Below, one piece after another: positions 36,928 through 44,702 of a stretch of DNA of 64,000 nucleotides; within the stretch, counting starts at the first letter, position 1; every line of letters begins with the position of its first letter. The DNA is from Paenibacillaceae bacterium GAS479 (GTDB lineage Bacteria; Bacillota; Bacilli; Paenibacillales; Paenibacillaceae), in the NCBI GenBank assembly GCA_900105225.1, contig LT629764.1:2869501-2933500 (forward strand), given 5' to 3'. The position numbers were made by a program, and so were the translations under genes. Under the pieces are notes generated by a model, which was not told the origin of the DNA, searched no databases, and was given only the letters and a program-made list of their open reading frames with translations.

Positions 36928-37831
36928 GAGCCTATCCAAAATAAAATCAGTGAGAATGAACAGCGATGATTTTTCTCCAGACAATAAGAGCGCGGGCAAA
37001 GTGAAGCAGTCCTAAATAGTTTCGAGCCTTCTTTTCAAAACGAACAAGTATTTTACGGAAGCGATTGAGCCATGAGAATAACACTTCCACGACCCAGCGA
37101 CGCGGACGTTTGCCTGCTTATTTCGCTTTCTTTTCAGCGGCTCGTGAGCGAATGTGAGGAATAAATCCGTGGTCGATGACGTGCTGATGGGCTGTTTCCC
37201 CCTGATATCCTGCATCCGCACATAAGTGAGGTTGTGGCGTCGTTGTCTGGGGCTCGAGGATAAGATGATCCAAGGTTTCTTCAAGAAGTTTGACATCATG
37301 TCGGTTGGCCCCATCAATAACGATCGCCAGCGGAAGCCCATTTTAGTCAACCAGCACACTTCTCTTGGTCCCTTTTTTTCCCCCGATCCGTTGGGTTTTT
37401 CCCAACGTCTTCAAGGGCAAGCGGTGCTTTCACCAAGCTGCCATCTATACTCGTCCATTCCCAGCCGATGCCCTCCCATTCATCGTACATCTGCAGACCG
37501 AGGAGCCAGATCCGTTCAAAGAAACCTTCCTCTGTCCAACGTTGAAAGTAACGATGGAGGGTACTTGAATTCCCATATTCACGCGGAACGGCATTCCATT
37601 GACAGCCCGTATGGAGCACATACAGAATGCCTTCCAATTACGTTCTTTAAGTCGGCTGGCTTTCGACCACCGCCCGGCTTTCGCTTATAGGTTCGGTTGG
37701 GATCTCGTTTGGTAGGTTCCGGAAGTTCATCCTTAATCATTTCCCAAAATTCATCGGACAGGGTCCAGGTTTTGATTCGCATCTCTCATCACTTCGTACC
37801 CTTTATTACCCAATTATTTTGAGATAAGCTC
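36928..37831 (-). mobile_element. Decayed IS5-family insertion sequence
   Basis: A ~904-bp element bounded by imperfect terminal inverted repeats: GAGCCTATCCAAAATAA at 36928-36944 and, on the minus strand, GAGCTTATCTCAAAATAA at 37831-37814. TAA directly flanks both ends, fitting the TNA target duplication of the IS1031-like IS5 subgroup (CTAAG is shared if the ends are drawn one base in). The transposase inside is broken. It sits between galU and an AraC-type regulator. Confidence 0.8.
36947..37782 (-). pseudogene. IS5-family transposase, frameshifted and interrupted
   Basis: Read on the minus strand, the pieces join as an IS5-type DDE transposase. The N-terminus is WTLSDEFWEMIKDELPEP; then come LYVLHTGCQWNAVPREYG, WTSIDGSLVKAPLA with the first catalytic Asp, LAIVIDGANRHD with the second, and RRWVVEVLFSWLNRFRK with the final Glu. 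A one-base shift near 37635, a 7-base homopolymer shift at 37373-37379 and in-frame stops at 37343-37345 and 37118-37120 break it. It cannot make an active enzyme without correction. Confidence 0.88.
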
Positions 37832-37904
37832 TAAGTACGAATGGAATAGTGAATAAATATAACTAATAACATCATTTTCTATTCTTGAATTTATTTAGCT
37901 GCCG

Positions 37905-38753
37905 CTACTCCCGCCGTCGATAACTCCCCGGAGAAATCCCATAGCGCTCGCGAAAAACACGGTGCAAGTACGTATACGTCCCGAACCCCGATTCCTCCGC
38001 GATCTGTTCTAGCGTCAGCTGGCTGTTGTCCATTAGCCGCAGAGCAAGCGCGAGGCGAACTTGCTGAGCGTACTGCATAATAGAGCTGCCGGTCTCCTGC
38101 TTGAACAGGTGGACGGCGCGTGTTTTGCTGATGCCAGCATGGACAGCCGCCTTTTCAAGCGTGAAGACAGTGGTGGCATGGGCTTCGACAAAATGTTTCA
38201 GCTTCATAGCGAGCAAGGCCGCGGCTCCTCCTTTGGAGGGAGCCTCCGAGATGGCCCGCTCCAGAAGCAGGCATAATGCCTGCAGCAGAGCGGACAAAAT
38301 AGCTGGACTGCCGCCGTCGAGCCGCCGGCTCTCCAGAGAAAGCTGTTGCCAAATGCCGAGGATTTTGCCGTCATCGGCAATCCTGGCGCGGCGAGGCCGC
38401 GGCTGCTCTTGCCACCAGCGGTCCAGCCAAGGTCCCCCGGCCATTAGGAAATAATCGGCGCTGGCGCCGAAGCGACTACTAGGGCCTGGAGCTTCAATGG
38501 CGATCTCATAGGCTTCCCCAGGAGGGAAAAGCAACAAATCGCCGGGCACGACGGAGGTCATCCGACCGTCAAGCAGTACAGTAGCCTCTCCTTCAGTTTG
38601 CAGGCGGAAAAGATAGGTCTCCAACCCGCCGCGCATCGATTGCTGAAATGGCTGAAGGTGCCTTGAGTAGTCGCATAAAATAACACGCGCTCCTTGGCTG
38701 TCATCCGCTGACTCTATCGGCTCGAGCCTGCTAGCTTCCTCGATTATTGACAT
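37905..38753 (-). CDS. AraC-family transcription regulator
   Basis: 282 residues. The N-terminal ~110 residues look like an AraC cupin ligand-binding domain (DGRMTSVVPGDLLLFPPGEAYEI). The C-terminal ~100 form two helix-turn-helix motifs (FTLEKAAVHAGISKTRAVHLFKQETG and LTLEQIAEESGFGTYTYLHRVFRERYG) with the final GISPGSYR. Many such regulators in Paenibacillus control sugar-use genes, but no such target is adjacent, and the upstream side is now occupied by a TnpB element. AAAGGAAG precedes the ATG. Two perfect palindromes lie 28-65 bases upstream. Confidence 0.88.
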   Translation of the reverse strand: MSIIEEASRLEPIESADDSQGARVILCDYSRHLQPFQQSMRGGLETYLFRLQTEGEATVLLDGRMTSVVPGDLLLFPPGEAYEIAIEAPGPSSRFGASADYFLMAGGPWLDRWWQEQPRPRRARIADDGKILGIWQQLSLESRRLDGGSPAILSALLQALCLLLERAISEAPSKGGAAALLAMKLKHFVEAHATTVFTLEKAAVHAGISKTRAVHLFKQETGSSIMQYAQQVRLALALRLMDNSQLTLEQIAEESGFGTYTYLHRVFRERYGISPGSYRRRE

Positions 38754-39139
38754 AGGGTTGAATCTTCCTTTCTGAATCTATTGTTAACAAAGTTAGACTT
38801 ATCCACCCTATATAGGGTCTTTATGGCTTCTCAACTTCTGCTCCCGGACTCCCGCTTCTCTTGTTCCAAATAAGGACGAAACCCACTGCCATATTGTTTC
38901 TTCAAGCCTACACCTTGAACATTAATCCTCGATGAACAATCCATTTCTTTTTCAAATGACCAGATTGTTGATGTTATCGGCCATTTTGTTTCTACAAGGA
39001 ACAGGGGTTATTTTTTATCTTGATATAACCAAGAAGACTCCCTCTTCTACAAGAGGGGGAATCGGTGTTTTTTTGATGCATGATTACGAACGTATGTGCT
39101 ATAATAAAAGCAAATTCGTGGATCGGAGGTGAAAGGTGG
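38754..39139. other. Upstream region of the AraC gene and left part of the TnpB element
   Basis: 386 bases without a gene. It contains the perfect palindromes TTGTTAACAA (38781-38790) and ACCCTATATAGGGT (38805-38818), both upstream of the AraC-type gene. It also contains a hairpin CCCTCTT/AAGAGGG at about 39042-39058 that may belong to the left end of the IS605-type element, and a possible -10 TATAAT near 39101. Confidence 0.45.
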
Positions 39140-40237
39140 TTGTTCCATCATAAAGCTTTTCGCTTCCGCATCTATCCGACTCAAGAGCAAATCGTGCTTA
39201 TCCAGAAAACGATTGGCTGCGCCCGTTTTGTCTTCAACTATTTCCTGGATAAGTGGAATCAAGCCGAAATTGGGATAGCACGATCTTACCACGCTTGCGC
39301 CACGGGACTGCCTCCTCTTAAGAGCATCTTTCCCTGGCTGAGGGAAGTAGACAGCATTGCCTTGCAATCCTCCGTTCGGGATCTAGCGGATGCCTTTTCA
39401 CGTTTTCACCAGAAACAGAACGAGGCCCCTCGGTTTAAATCGAAACGGAATCCTGTACAAAGCTATACAACTAGATATACAAACGGTAATATCGCCATTG
39501 AAGGCAATCGATTAAAATTGCCGAAGCTGGGATGGATCCGCTTTGCTAAGTCCAGACAGGTGAAGGGCCGAATCCTATCGGCTACGATTAGGAAGAACCC
39601 AAGCGGCAACTACTTTGTTTCGATTCTATGCGAAGTGGACATACAACCTCTTCCGGAATTGGACACCGTCCTTGGCGTTGACTTAGGCATCAAATCCTTT
39701 GCGGTTTGTAGTAACGGAGAGGTCATTTCCAACCCCAAACACCTTCGCGCGTACGAAAAGAAACTGGCGTTTTGGCAACGCCGCTTGTCTAGGCGTACAC
39801 CAGGCGGATCGAATTATCAAAAAGCGAAGCAAAGGATCGCTCGTATACATGAGAAAATCACCAACTGTCGGCAGGACTTTCTGCACCAACTCTCGACCAA
39901 ATGGATTTGTGAAAACCAAACGATCTGTTTGGAAGATTTGCAAGTAACGAACTTAATGAAAAATCATAAGCTAGCCAAGTCGATCGCGGAAGTCAGCTGG
40001 GCAATGATGCGCATGATGCTGACCTATAAGGCGGCTTGGTATGGCCGCCAGTTAAGTGTTGTGGCGAAAAACTATCCGTCCAGTCAACTGTGTCATGTTT
40101 GCGGGTTCCGTAATCCCGAAGTCAAACAGCTGAGCATAAGGGAATGGAGCTGTTCCGATTGTGGCACGCAGCATGACCGAGATCATAATGCCAGTAGGAA
40201 CATCCTGAAAGAAGGACTTCGTTTGCTTGTTGGGTGA
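39140..40237 (+). CDS. tnpB: TnpB RNA-guided nuclease (IS605 OrfB)
   Basis: 365 residues from TTG 39140, chosen because GGAGGTG lies about 8 bases upstream and [13 protein letters not shown] is the normal TnpB start; the frame is open to 39080. The RuvC catalytic residues are intact: D181 (GVDLGIKSF), E265 (ICLEDLQV) and D348 (DRDHNASRN). The zinc ribbon CHVCGFRN...CSDCG lies just before D348. TnpB is an omega-RNA-guided DNA nuclease that keeps the element at its site, ancestral to Cas12. The element may therefore still have nuclease function although no TnpA transposase is next to it. Confidence 0.93.
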   Translation: MFHHKAFRFRIYPTQEQIVLIQKTIGCARFVFNYFLDKWNQAEIGIARSYHACATGLPPLKSIFPWLREVDSIALQSSVRDLADAFSRFHQKQNEAPRFKSKRNPVQSYTTRYTNGNIAIEGNRLKLPKLGWIRFAKSRQVKGRILSATIRKNPSGNYFVSILCEVDIQPLPELDTVLGVDLGIKSFAVCSNGEVISNPKHLRAYEKKLAFWQRRLSRRTPGGSNYQKAKQRIARIHEKITNCRQDFLHQLSTKWICENQTICLEDLQVTNLMKNHKLAKSIAEVSWAMMRMMLTYKAAWYGRQLSVVAKNYPSSQLCHVCGFRNPEVKQLSIREWSCSDCGTQHDRDHNASRNILKEGLRLLVG

Positions 40238-40352
40238 CGCCAACTGAACTGCGGGAACCGCAGAGATCGCTTGCTAAAAAAGAGAGGGCTGCTTCTCTGT
40301 TCGCAAGAATCCCCCACCTCTATAGGCTTCTGTAGGTGGCGGGAGTGTTCAA
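40200..40352 (+). ncRNA. Candidate omega RNA (reRNA) at the right end of the TnpB element
   Basis: The segment overlapping the tnpB 3' end and following it holds three successive hairpins: CTGCGG-GAA-CCGCAG (40249-40263), a nested CTTGC..AGAGA..TCTCT..GCAAG stem (about 40271-40306) and CCACCT..AGGTGG (40314-40339). In known TnpB systems the guide scaffold lies exactly here and the guide follows the element's right end. The true 3' end is uncertain. Confidence 0.4.
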
Positions 40353-40389
40353 ACAGAAGGTTATTTCGGAAGGCGGGTTCGATGTATAA

Positions 40390-41589
40390 ATGAACATGAC
40401 GAATTCGGCGGCGCGTCAGTCGCTGTCTCCGGACATCGGCGGCAGCGGGGCGCAAGGCTCTGCTGCCGCCGATGTCCGGGGGACGGTAAGCGTCCATATC
40501 GTGACTTATAACAGTGTGGAAGATATCGAGGGTTGTCTGGAATGCGTTCGGGCACAGAGCTATCCTATCGAAAAGATCGTCGTGCTGGACAACGCGTCCA
40601 GCGACGGCACCGCAGAGCTCCTGCGCCGTATCGGCCAGGGGCTGACGGTCGTGGAGAGCCCGGAGAACACGGGGTTCGCCGGGGGACAAAATAGGGCGCT
40701 CGCGGAGGCGGACAGCGACTACGCGCTCGTGCTTAATCCGGATGTGCGTTTGCATCCGGATTATGTTCGGCTGCTCGTAGAGCAGCTGGAGAGCTGCCCG
40801 GGAGCGGGTAGCGCGACCGGCATGCTCGTGCGCCAGCCTGCCGAAGGGCTGGCTGCAGGCGCAGCAGCAAGCGGCGGTGGGGCCGCGGCGGCTGCGCAAG
40901 CCCGGGAGCTGGAGCTGCCCGCGAGCATAGCTGCGGGGAAGCTGAATTTGGCGCGGCCCGGGGGCGAAGGGGCCGCTGCTGCGCCGCCAGACGGCGGCGC
41001 ATTGCCGGGGGCGGTCCAAGCCTGGCTGGACCGCCTGCCGGCGGAGGCGCTCATCGACAGCACAGGGCTGGCGATGGATGCCGCGCGCCAAGCGCGCGAT
41101 CGCGGCGCAGGCGAGCCGGCCGCGGCTTGGCTGGTCGGAGGCGAGACGTTCGGCGTCTCGGGAGCCGCCGCGATGTATCGCCGCAGCATGATGGAGCATG
41201 TCAGCATTCGGGGCGAGTTTTTTGACGAGACTTTTTTTGCGTATAAGGAGGATGTGGATGCGGCCTGGAGAGCTCAGCTGCTTGGCTGGCAGGCACTCTA
41301 CGTGCCAGGGGCACGCGCACTTCATGCAAGAGGCTGGAAGGAAGGCGGCCGCACAACAGTCTCGCTTTTTGTGCGGAGACATTCCTATGAGAATCGATTC
41401 TATACGCTGATCAAAAACGAGAGTAGTCTGCTCCGGCTGCCTGCCATTTTGGCGGTAGAAGGCCTCAAATTCGGGTATATCCTACTTAAGGAAAGAGATT
41501 TGCTTTCATCTTGGCCAGAAATCTTGCGAAAACTGCCCGAAATGCGAGAGAAGCGCCGCGAACTGAGGAGTAAGAGGCAGAGAGGCTAA
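40390..41589 (+). CDS. Glycosyltransferase family 2 with Ala/Gly-rich insertion
   Basis: 399 residues. The GT-A core starts near residue 36 (VSVHIVTYNSVEDIEGCLECV), with ENTGFAGGQNRALAEAD, LVLNPDVRLHPDY and FDETFFAYKEDVDAAWRAQL, matching rhamnosyltransferase-type GT2 enzymes. About residues 150-215 are an Ala/Gly/Pro-rich insertion not seen in relatives, and the first 35 residues are an extension encoded by a perfect inverted repeat. The ribosome site before ATG 40390 is poor (GGAAGG, far upstream). It follows the TnpB element directly, so its native promoter may have been displaced. Confidence 0.85.
   Translation: MNMTNSAARQSLSPDIGGSGAQGSAAADVRGTVSVHIVTYNSVEDIEGCLECVRAQSYPIEKIVVLDNASSDGTAELLRRIGQGLTVVESPENTGFAGGQNRALAEADSDYALVLNPDVRLHPDYVRLLVEQLESCPGAGSATGMLVRQPAEGLAAGAAASGGGAAAAAQARELELPASIAAGKLNLARPGGEGAAAAPPDGGALPGAVQAWLDRLPAEALIDSTGLAMDAARQARDRGAGEPAAAWLVGGETFGVSGAAAMYRRSMMEHVSIRGEFFDETFFAYKEDVDAAWRAQLLGWQALYVPGARALHARGWKEGGRTTVSLFVRRHSYENRFYTLIKNESSLLRLPAILAVEGLKFGYILLKERDLLSSWPEILRKLPEMREKRRELRSKRQRG
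40429..40479. repeat. 18-bp perfect inverted repeat inside the 5' end of the GT2 gene
   Basis: CCGGACATCGGCGGCAGC (40429-40446) and its exact complement (40462-40479) around a 15-base loop, in the segment coding for the non-conserved N-terminal extension. A very stable RNA hairpin would form about 40 bases after the start codon; no T-run follows. Confidence 0.85.
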
Positions 41590-41596
41590 ATGTGGC

Positions 41597-42035
41597 ATGG
41601 TATAAACATGGCACTGCACACGGAGTAGAGGGAACTGCCTTGCAAAATGATACAGGCATGTTTCCGTCGGCCGTTGGGTAGCGGACTAAACTTTGAAACA
41701 TGGTATAAACTTGCCAACGGACATCGGGTAGCGGGGAATTGTTTTATGGAATGGATGCTATAAACATGCCACCGGACGTAGGGTAGTAAGAACCGTATTT
41801 TTGGAATGAATGGTATAATCATGACGCTGAACGCTGAACGCTGAACGCTGAACGCTGAACGCTGAACGCTGAACGCTGAACGCTGAACGCTGAACGCTGA
41901 ACGCTGAACGCTGAACGCTGAACGCTGAACGCTGAACGCTGAACGCTGAACGCTGAACGCTGAACGCTGAACGCTGAACGCTGAACGCTGAACGCTGAAC
42001 GCTGAACGCTGAACGCTGAACATCGGGTAGCGGCA
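41597..42035. repeat. Degenerate ~50-55-bp tandem repeats, five units
   Basis: Units start at 41597, 41647, 41700, 41755 and 41810. Each begins ATGGTATAAACATG or a variant and continues through CCACCGGACATCGGGTAGCGG-like sequence. The fifth unit is split by the heptamer array: its head ATGGTATAATCATG is at 41810 and its tail ACATCGGGTAGCGG ends near 42034. The rest of the 41590-42255 gap shows no gene. Confidence 0.8.
41824..42019. repeat. Heptamer microsatellite, 28 perfect copies of ACGCTGA
   Basis: Exactly 196 bases of uninterrupted ACGCTGA repeats, 236 bases before the sugar-phosphate transferase start. Because 7 is not a multiple of 3, all three minus-strand frames are open and encode the same cyclic heptapeptide (SVQRSAF), while the plus strand has a stop in every frame. 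It is non-coding. It has expanded within one unit of the ~55-bp degenerate repeat. Confidence 0.97.
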
Positions 42036-42255
42036 ATTGGGTAACGCTTAGTTTGATGCACACTCTAATTTAGGCCGCTTCCACAGACAATGAAAAGACT
42101 GGCTTTCGGGCAGCATGCCCGGAGATCTTGCAACTTTCATTCGAAATAATCTATCATGTCAGAAACATTTTGACGCAAAATTCGTCTAACGAATAGCCCA
42201 CTGTCTCCTTTTTTGGTACAATTAGTGAGATTGATAGACTATAACGTTAATAGCG

Positions 42256-43692
42256 GTGATGAGAATGCTTCGAAGAAATCAGCGTTTTCTGACGCAGATG
42301 TATGTGCTGACCGACCTGGCTGTCATGCTAGGCCTGTTTCTGGCGGCATACTGGATCAAATTTCAAAGCGGGCTGCTGGTGTCCTATATCACAGTTCCTT
42401 TTAAGACTTACCTGGTTTGGAGCACGGTCTACGCATTTGCAGCTGTGCTGATCGGCTTTTATACGAGCTTCTACGCGCCTAAGCGGCGCAAGAAGTTCTC
42501 GCGAGATGTGCTGAACCTCCTGCAGGTGCAGTCACTCAGCTTTCTGCTGCTGCTCAGCCTGCTTTTCATCACTAAGGATGTACATATCTCACGCGAGTTC
42601 CTCGCATTGTTCTTCGCCCTGAACCTAATTGGGCTGGTGGTCTACCGATTCACGGTGAAGCGGATGCTGACCGTTTTGCGTCGGCGTGGATTGAACAAAC
42701 GTTATGTGCTCATTCTCGGTGCGGGCAGTGTAGGCCGCAGCTTCCACGACCAACTGCAGCTCTATCCGGATCTTGGTTATGAGGCGTATGGTTTCCTCGA
42801 TGACTTCCAAGACGAGCATGACTCAGCTGTGCAAAAGCGTTACAACGGTCGACCGCTCGCTCCGATCGTCGGACAGTTGGATGAGCTGGAAACGTTGCTG
42901 AGGGAAAATCCGACGATTGACGAGGTCATTATCGCGTTGCCGTTAGATGCGCATTCCAAGTACGGCGACCTCATCAAAACCTGCGAGAAGGCCGGGGTCA
43001 AAACGCTGATTATCCCGGATTATTTCGATTTACTTCCGGCAAAGCCGTTTTTCGACAACTTCGCGGGCGTGCCGCTTATCAATATTCGAGACGTGCCGCT
43101 AGACGAAATGGGTAATCGGATTGCCAAGCGCACATTCGACATAGCCTTCTCGCTCGCTGCACTGATTGTGCTTTCGCCCGTCATGCTACTAATCGCTCTT
43201 GGCATCAAGCTGACATCACCTGGTCCGATCATGTTCCGGCAGGAGCGGGTTGGTCTGAACCGCCGCAGCTTCCACATGCTAAAGTTCCGCTCGATGCGTG
43301 TCAGCACCGATGCTGACGCAAGCCAGACCTGGACGGTAGAAAATGACCCGCGCCGCACTCGCTTCGGCACCTTCCTGCGTAGCACCAGCCTGGATGAGCT
43401 GCCGCAGTTCATCAATGTGCTGCTCGGCGAGATGAGCGTTGTTGGACCCCGTCCGGAGCGGCCGTTCTTCGTGGATCAGTTCCGCGAGGAGATTCCACGG
43501 TATATGGTCAAACATCATATCCGGCCCGGCATTACGGGCTGGGCGCAGACGAACGGGCTGCGAGGCGACACATCGATCGACGAGCGCATCCGCCATGATA
43601 TTTTCTATATTGAGAATTGGAGTTTCTTCTTCGATATTAGGATTATTTTCAAGACGGTACTGAAAGGACTCATCCATAAAAATGCATACTGA
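42256..43692 (+). CDS. Polyprenyl-phosphate hexose-1-phosphate transferase (WbaP/WcaJ/WsfP-like)
   Basis: 478 residues from GTG 42256 (ATG 42259 is also possible). Four N-terminal membrane helices (about 15-110), a CoA-binding-like Rossmann domain (ILGAGSVGRSFHDQL, about 145-270) and the C-terminal bacterial sugar transferase domain (KRTFDIAFSLAALIVLSPVM, FRQERVGLN, KFRSMRV, LDELPQFINVLLGEMSVVGPRPERP, GITGWAQTNGLRG). The layout matches undecaprenyl-phosphate glucose phosphotransferases. It starts glycan chains by moving sugar-1-phosphate from UDP-sugar onto undecaprenyl phosphate, so it is the natural initiator for this locus, with galU supplying UDP-glucose. Confidence 0.93.
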   Translation: MMRMLRRNQRFLTQMYVLTDLAVMLGLFLAAYWIKFQSGLLVSYITVPFKTYLVWSTVYAFAAVLIGFYTSFYAPKRRKKFSRDVLNLLQVQSLSFLLLLSLLFITKDVHISREFLALFFALNLIGLVVYRFTVKRMLTVLRRRGLNKRYVLILGAGSVGRSFHDQLQLYPDLGYEAYGFLDDFQDEHDSAVQKRYNGRPLAPIVGQLDELETLLRENPTIDEVIIALPLDAHSKYGDLIKTCEKAGVKTLIIPDYFDLLPAKPFFDNFAGVPLINIRDVPLDEMGNRIAKRTFDIAFSLAALIVLSPVMLLIALGIKLTSPGPIMFRQERVGLNRRSFHMLKFRSMRVSTDADASQTWTVENDPRRTRFGTFLRSTSLDELPQFINVLLGEMSVVGPRPERPFFVDQFREEIPRYMVKHHIRPGITGWAQTNGLRGDTSIDERIRHDIFYIENWSFFFDIRIIFKTVLKGLIHKNAY

Positions 43693-44680
43693 AAACCAGA
43701 AGGCTGCAACGGAGGATAACACCTCCCTGGCGGCCCCTGGCTCCGAAGCAGCCGGCCCCGTGCCGGCTGCTTCTGCAGGAGACAGGGTTTCCGTGATTAT
43801 TCCTACCCGCAATGCGGGGCCTGATCTGGAGGAGCTGCTTAGGCGACTGAACCGGCAGACGCTTCCCCCTTATGAAATCATCATCATCGATACAGAATCC
43901 ACTGACGGCACACCGCAGCGGGCTATTCGCGCTGGTGCGCGGCTTTTCTCCATCACACGAGCGGAGTTCGACCATGGCGGCGCACGCAATCGTGCGGCGC
44001 GCGAGGCTTCCGGCTGCATTCTGCTGTTCATGACGCAAGATGCGCTGCCGGACAACGATCGGCTCGTTGAAGAACTCGCCAGATCGCTTAAAGAGAGCGA
44101 AATCGGTTATGCCTACGCCCGCCAGTTAGCTCGCCCGGAGGCGGATCCCCTGGAGCGGATGTCGCGGGAATACAATTATCCCGACGCTTCTCGGCTCAAG
44201 AGCCGGGAGGATTTGAGCGAGCTTGGAATCAAAACCTTTTTCTGCTCCAATGTGTGCGCCGCGATGCGCAAGGAGACTTTCCGCGCGATGGGCGGATTTT
44301 CGGAGCCGACTTTTTTCAATGAGGATCTATTCCTCGCAGGTAAAATGGTGTTGGAAGGTTACCGAATTGCTTATAATGCAGAAGCGAGAGTTATTCACTC
44401 TCATGCTTATACGCCGATGCAGCAGTTCAAGCGATTTTATGACAACGGGGTCTCTATGTCCGAACAGGACTGGATTTTGCCCTATGCCGGTGTCGGCAAG
44501 GAAGGCTCTGGACTCGTCAAGGCGCAACTAAAAGCGTTGATGAATGCAAGGCAATGGACAAAAATACCAAAAGTAATAGCGGAAAATGCCGCAAAGCTAG
44601 CCGGCTATAAGTTGGGCATCCATCATCGTCGACTGCCAGAGCGCTTGCGCCGGGCGTTCAGCATGTATAGGCCAGGCTGA
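43682..44680 (+). CDS. Glycosyltransferase family 2 (rhamnosyltransferase-like)
   Basis: 332 residues, overlapping the transferase gene by 11 bases. After a Pro/Ala-rich N-terminus the GT-A core begins near residue 33 (VSVIIPTRNAGPDLEELL), with DTESTDGTPQ, FDHGGARNRAA (typical of WbbL-like rhamnosyltransferases), FMTQDALP and FNEDLFLAGKM. It probably adds the next sugar after the initiating sugar phosphate. Confidence 0.9.
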   Translation: MHTENQKAATEDNTSLAAPGSEAAGPVPAASAGDRVSVIIPTRNAGPDLEELLRRLNRQTLPPYEIIIIDTESTDGTPQRAIRAGARLFSITRAEFDHGGARNRAAREASGCILLFMTQDALPDNDRLVEELARSLKESEIGYAYARQLARPEADPLERMSREYNYPDASRLKSREDLSELGIKTFFCSNVCAAMRKETFRAMGGFSEPTFFNEDLFLAGKMVLEGYRIAYNAEARVIHSHAYTPMQQFKRFYDNGVSMSEQDWILPYAGVGKEGSGLVKAQLKALMNARQWTKIPKVIAENAAKLAGYKLGIHHRRLPERLRRAFSMYRPG

Positions 44681-44702
44681 GCTATCGGGAGAGGAGGAGC
44701 GC

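Larger units (their letters stand above)
39030..40352 (+). mobile_element. IS605-family element carrying only tnpB (IS1341 type)
   Basis: A tnpB gene with a hairpin-rich right end and no tnpA nearby. The ends are approximate: the left limit is placed before the CCCTCTT/AAGAGGG hairpin and the right limit after the CCACCT/AGGTGG hairpin (40314-40339). IS605 elements have no inverted repeats, so exact ends need comparison with empty sites. Confidence 0.6.

Noticed and set aside
40183-41382. 399-residue minus-strand ORF over tnpB end and the GT2 gene
   Set aside because: Shadow ORF of GC-rich coding sequence; crosses two genes with clear families.
41824-42019. Possible CRISPR array
   Set aside because: Repeats are contiguous heptamers with no spacers and no cas genes nearby.
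41586-42063. Three overlapping minus-strand ORFs encoding SVQRSAF repeats
   Set aside because: They are a consequence of the 7-base unit being open in all three minus frames; no ribosome site and no non-repeat protein domain.
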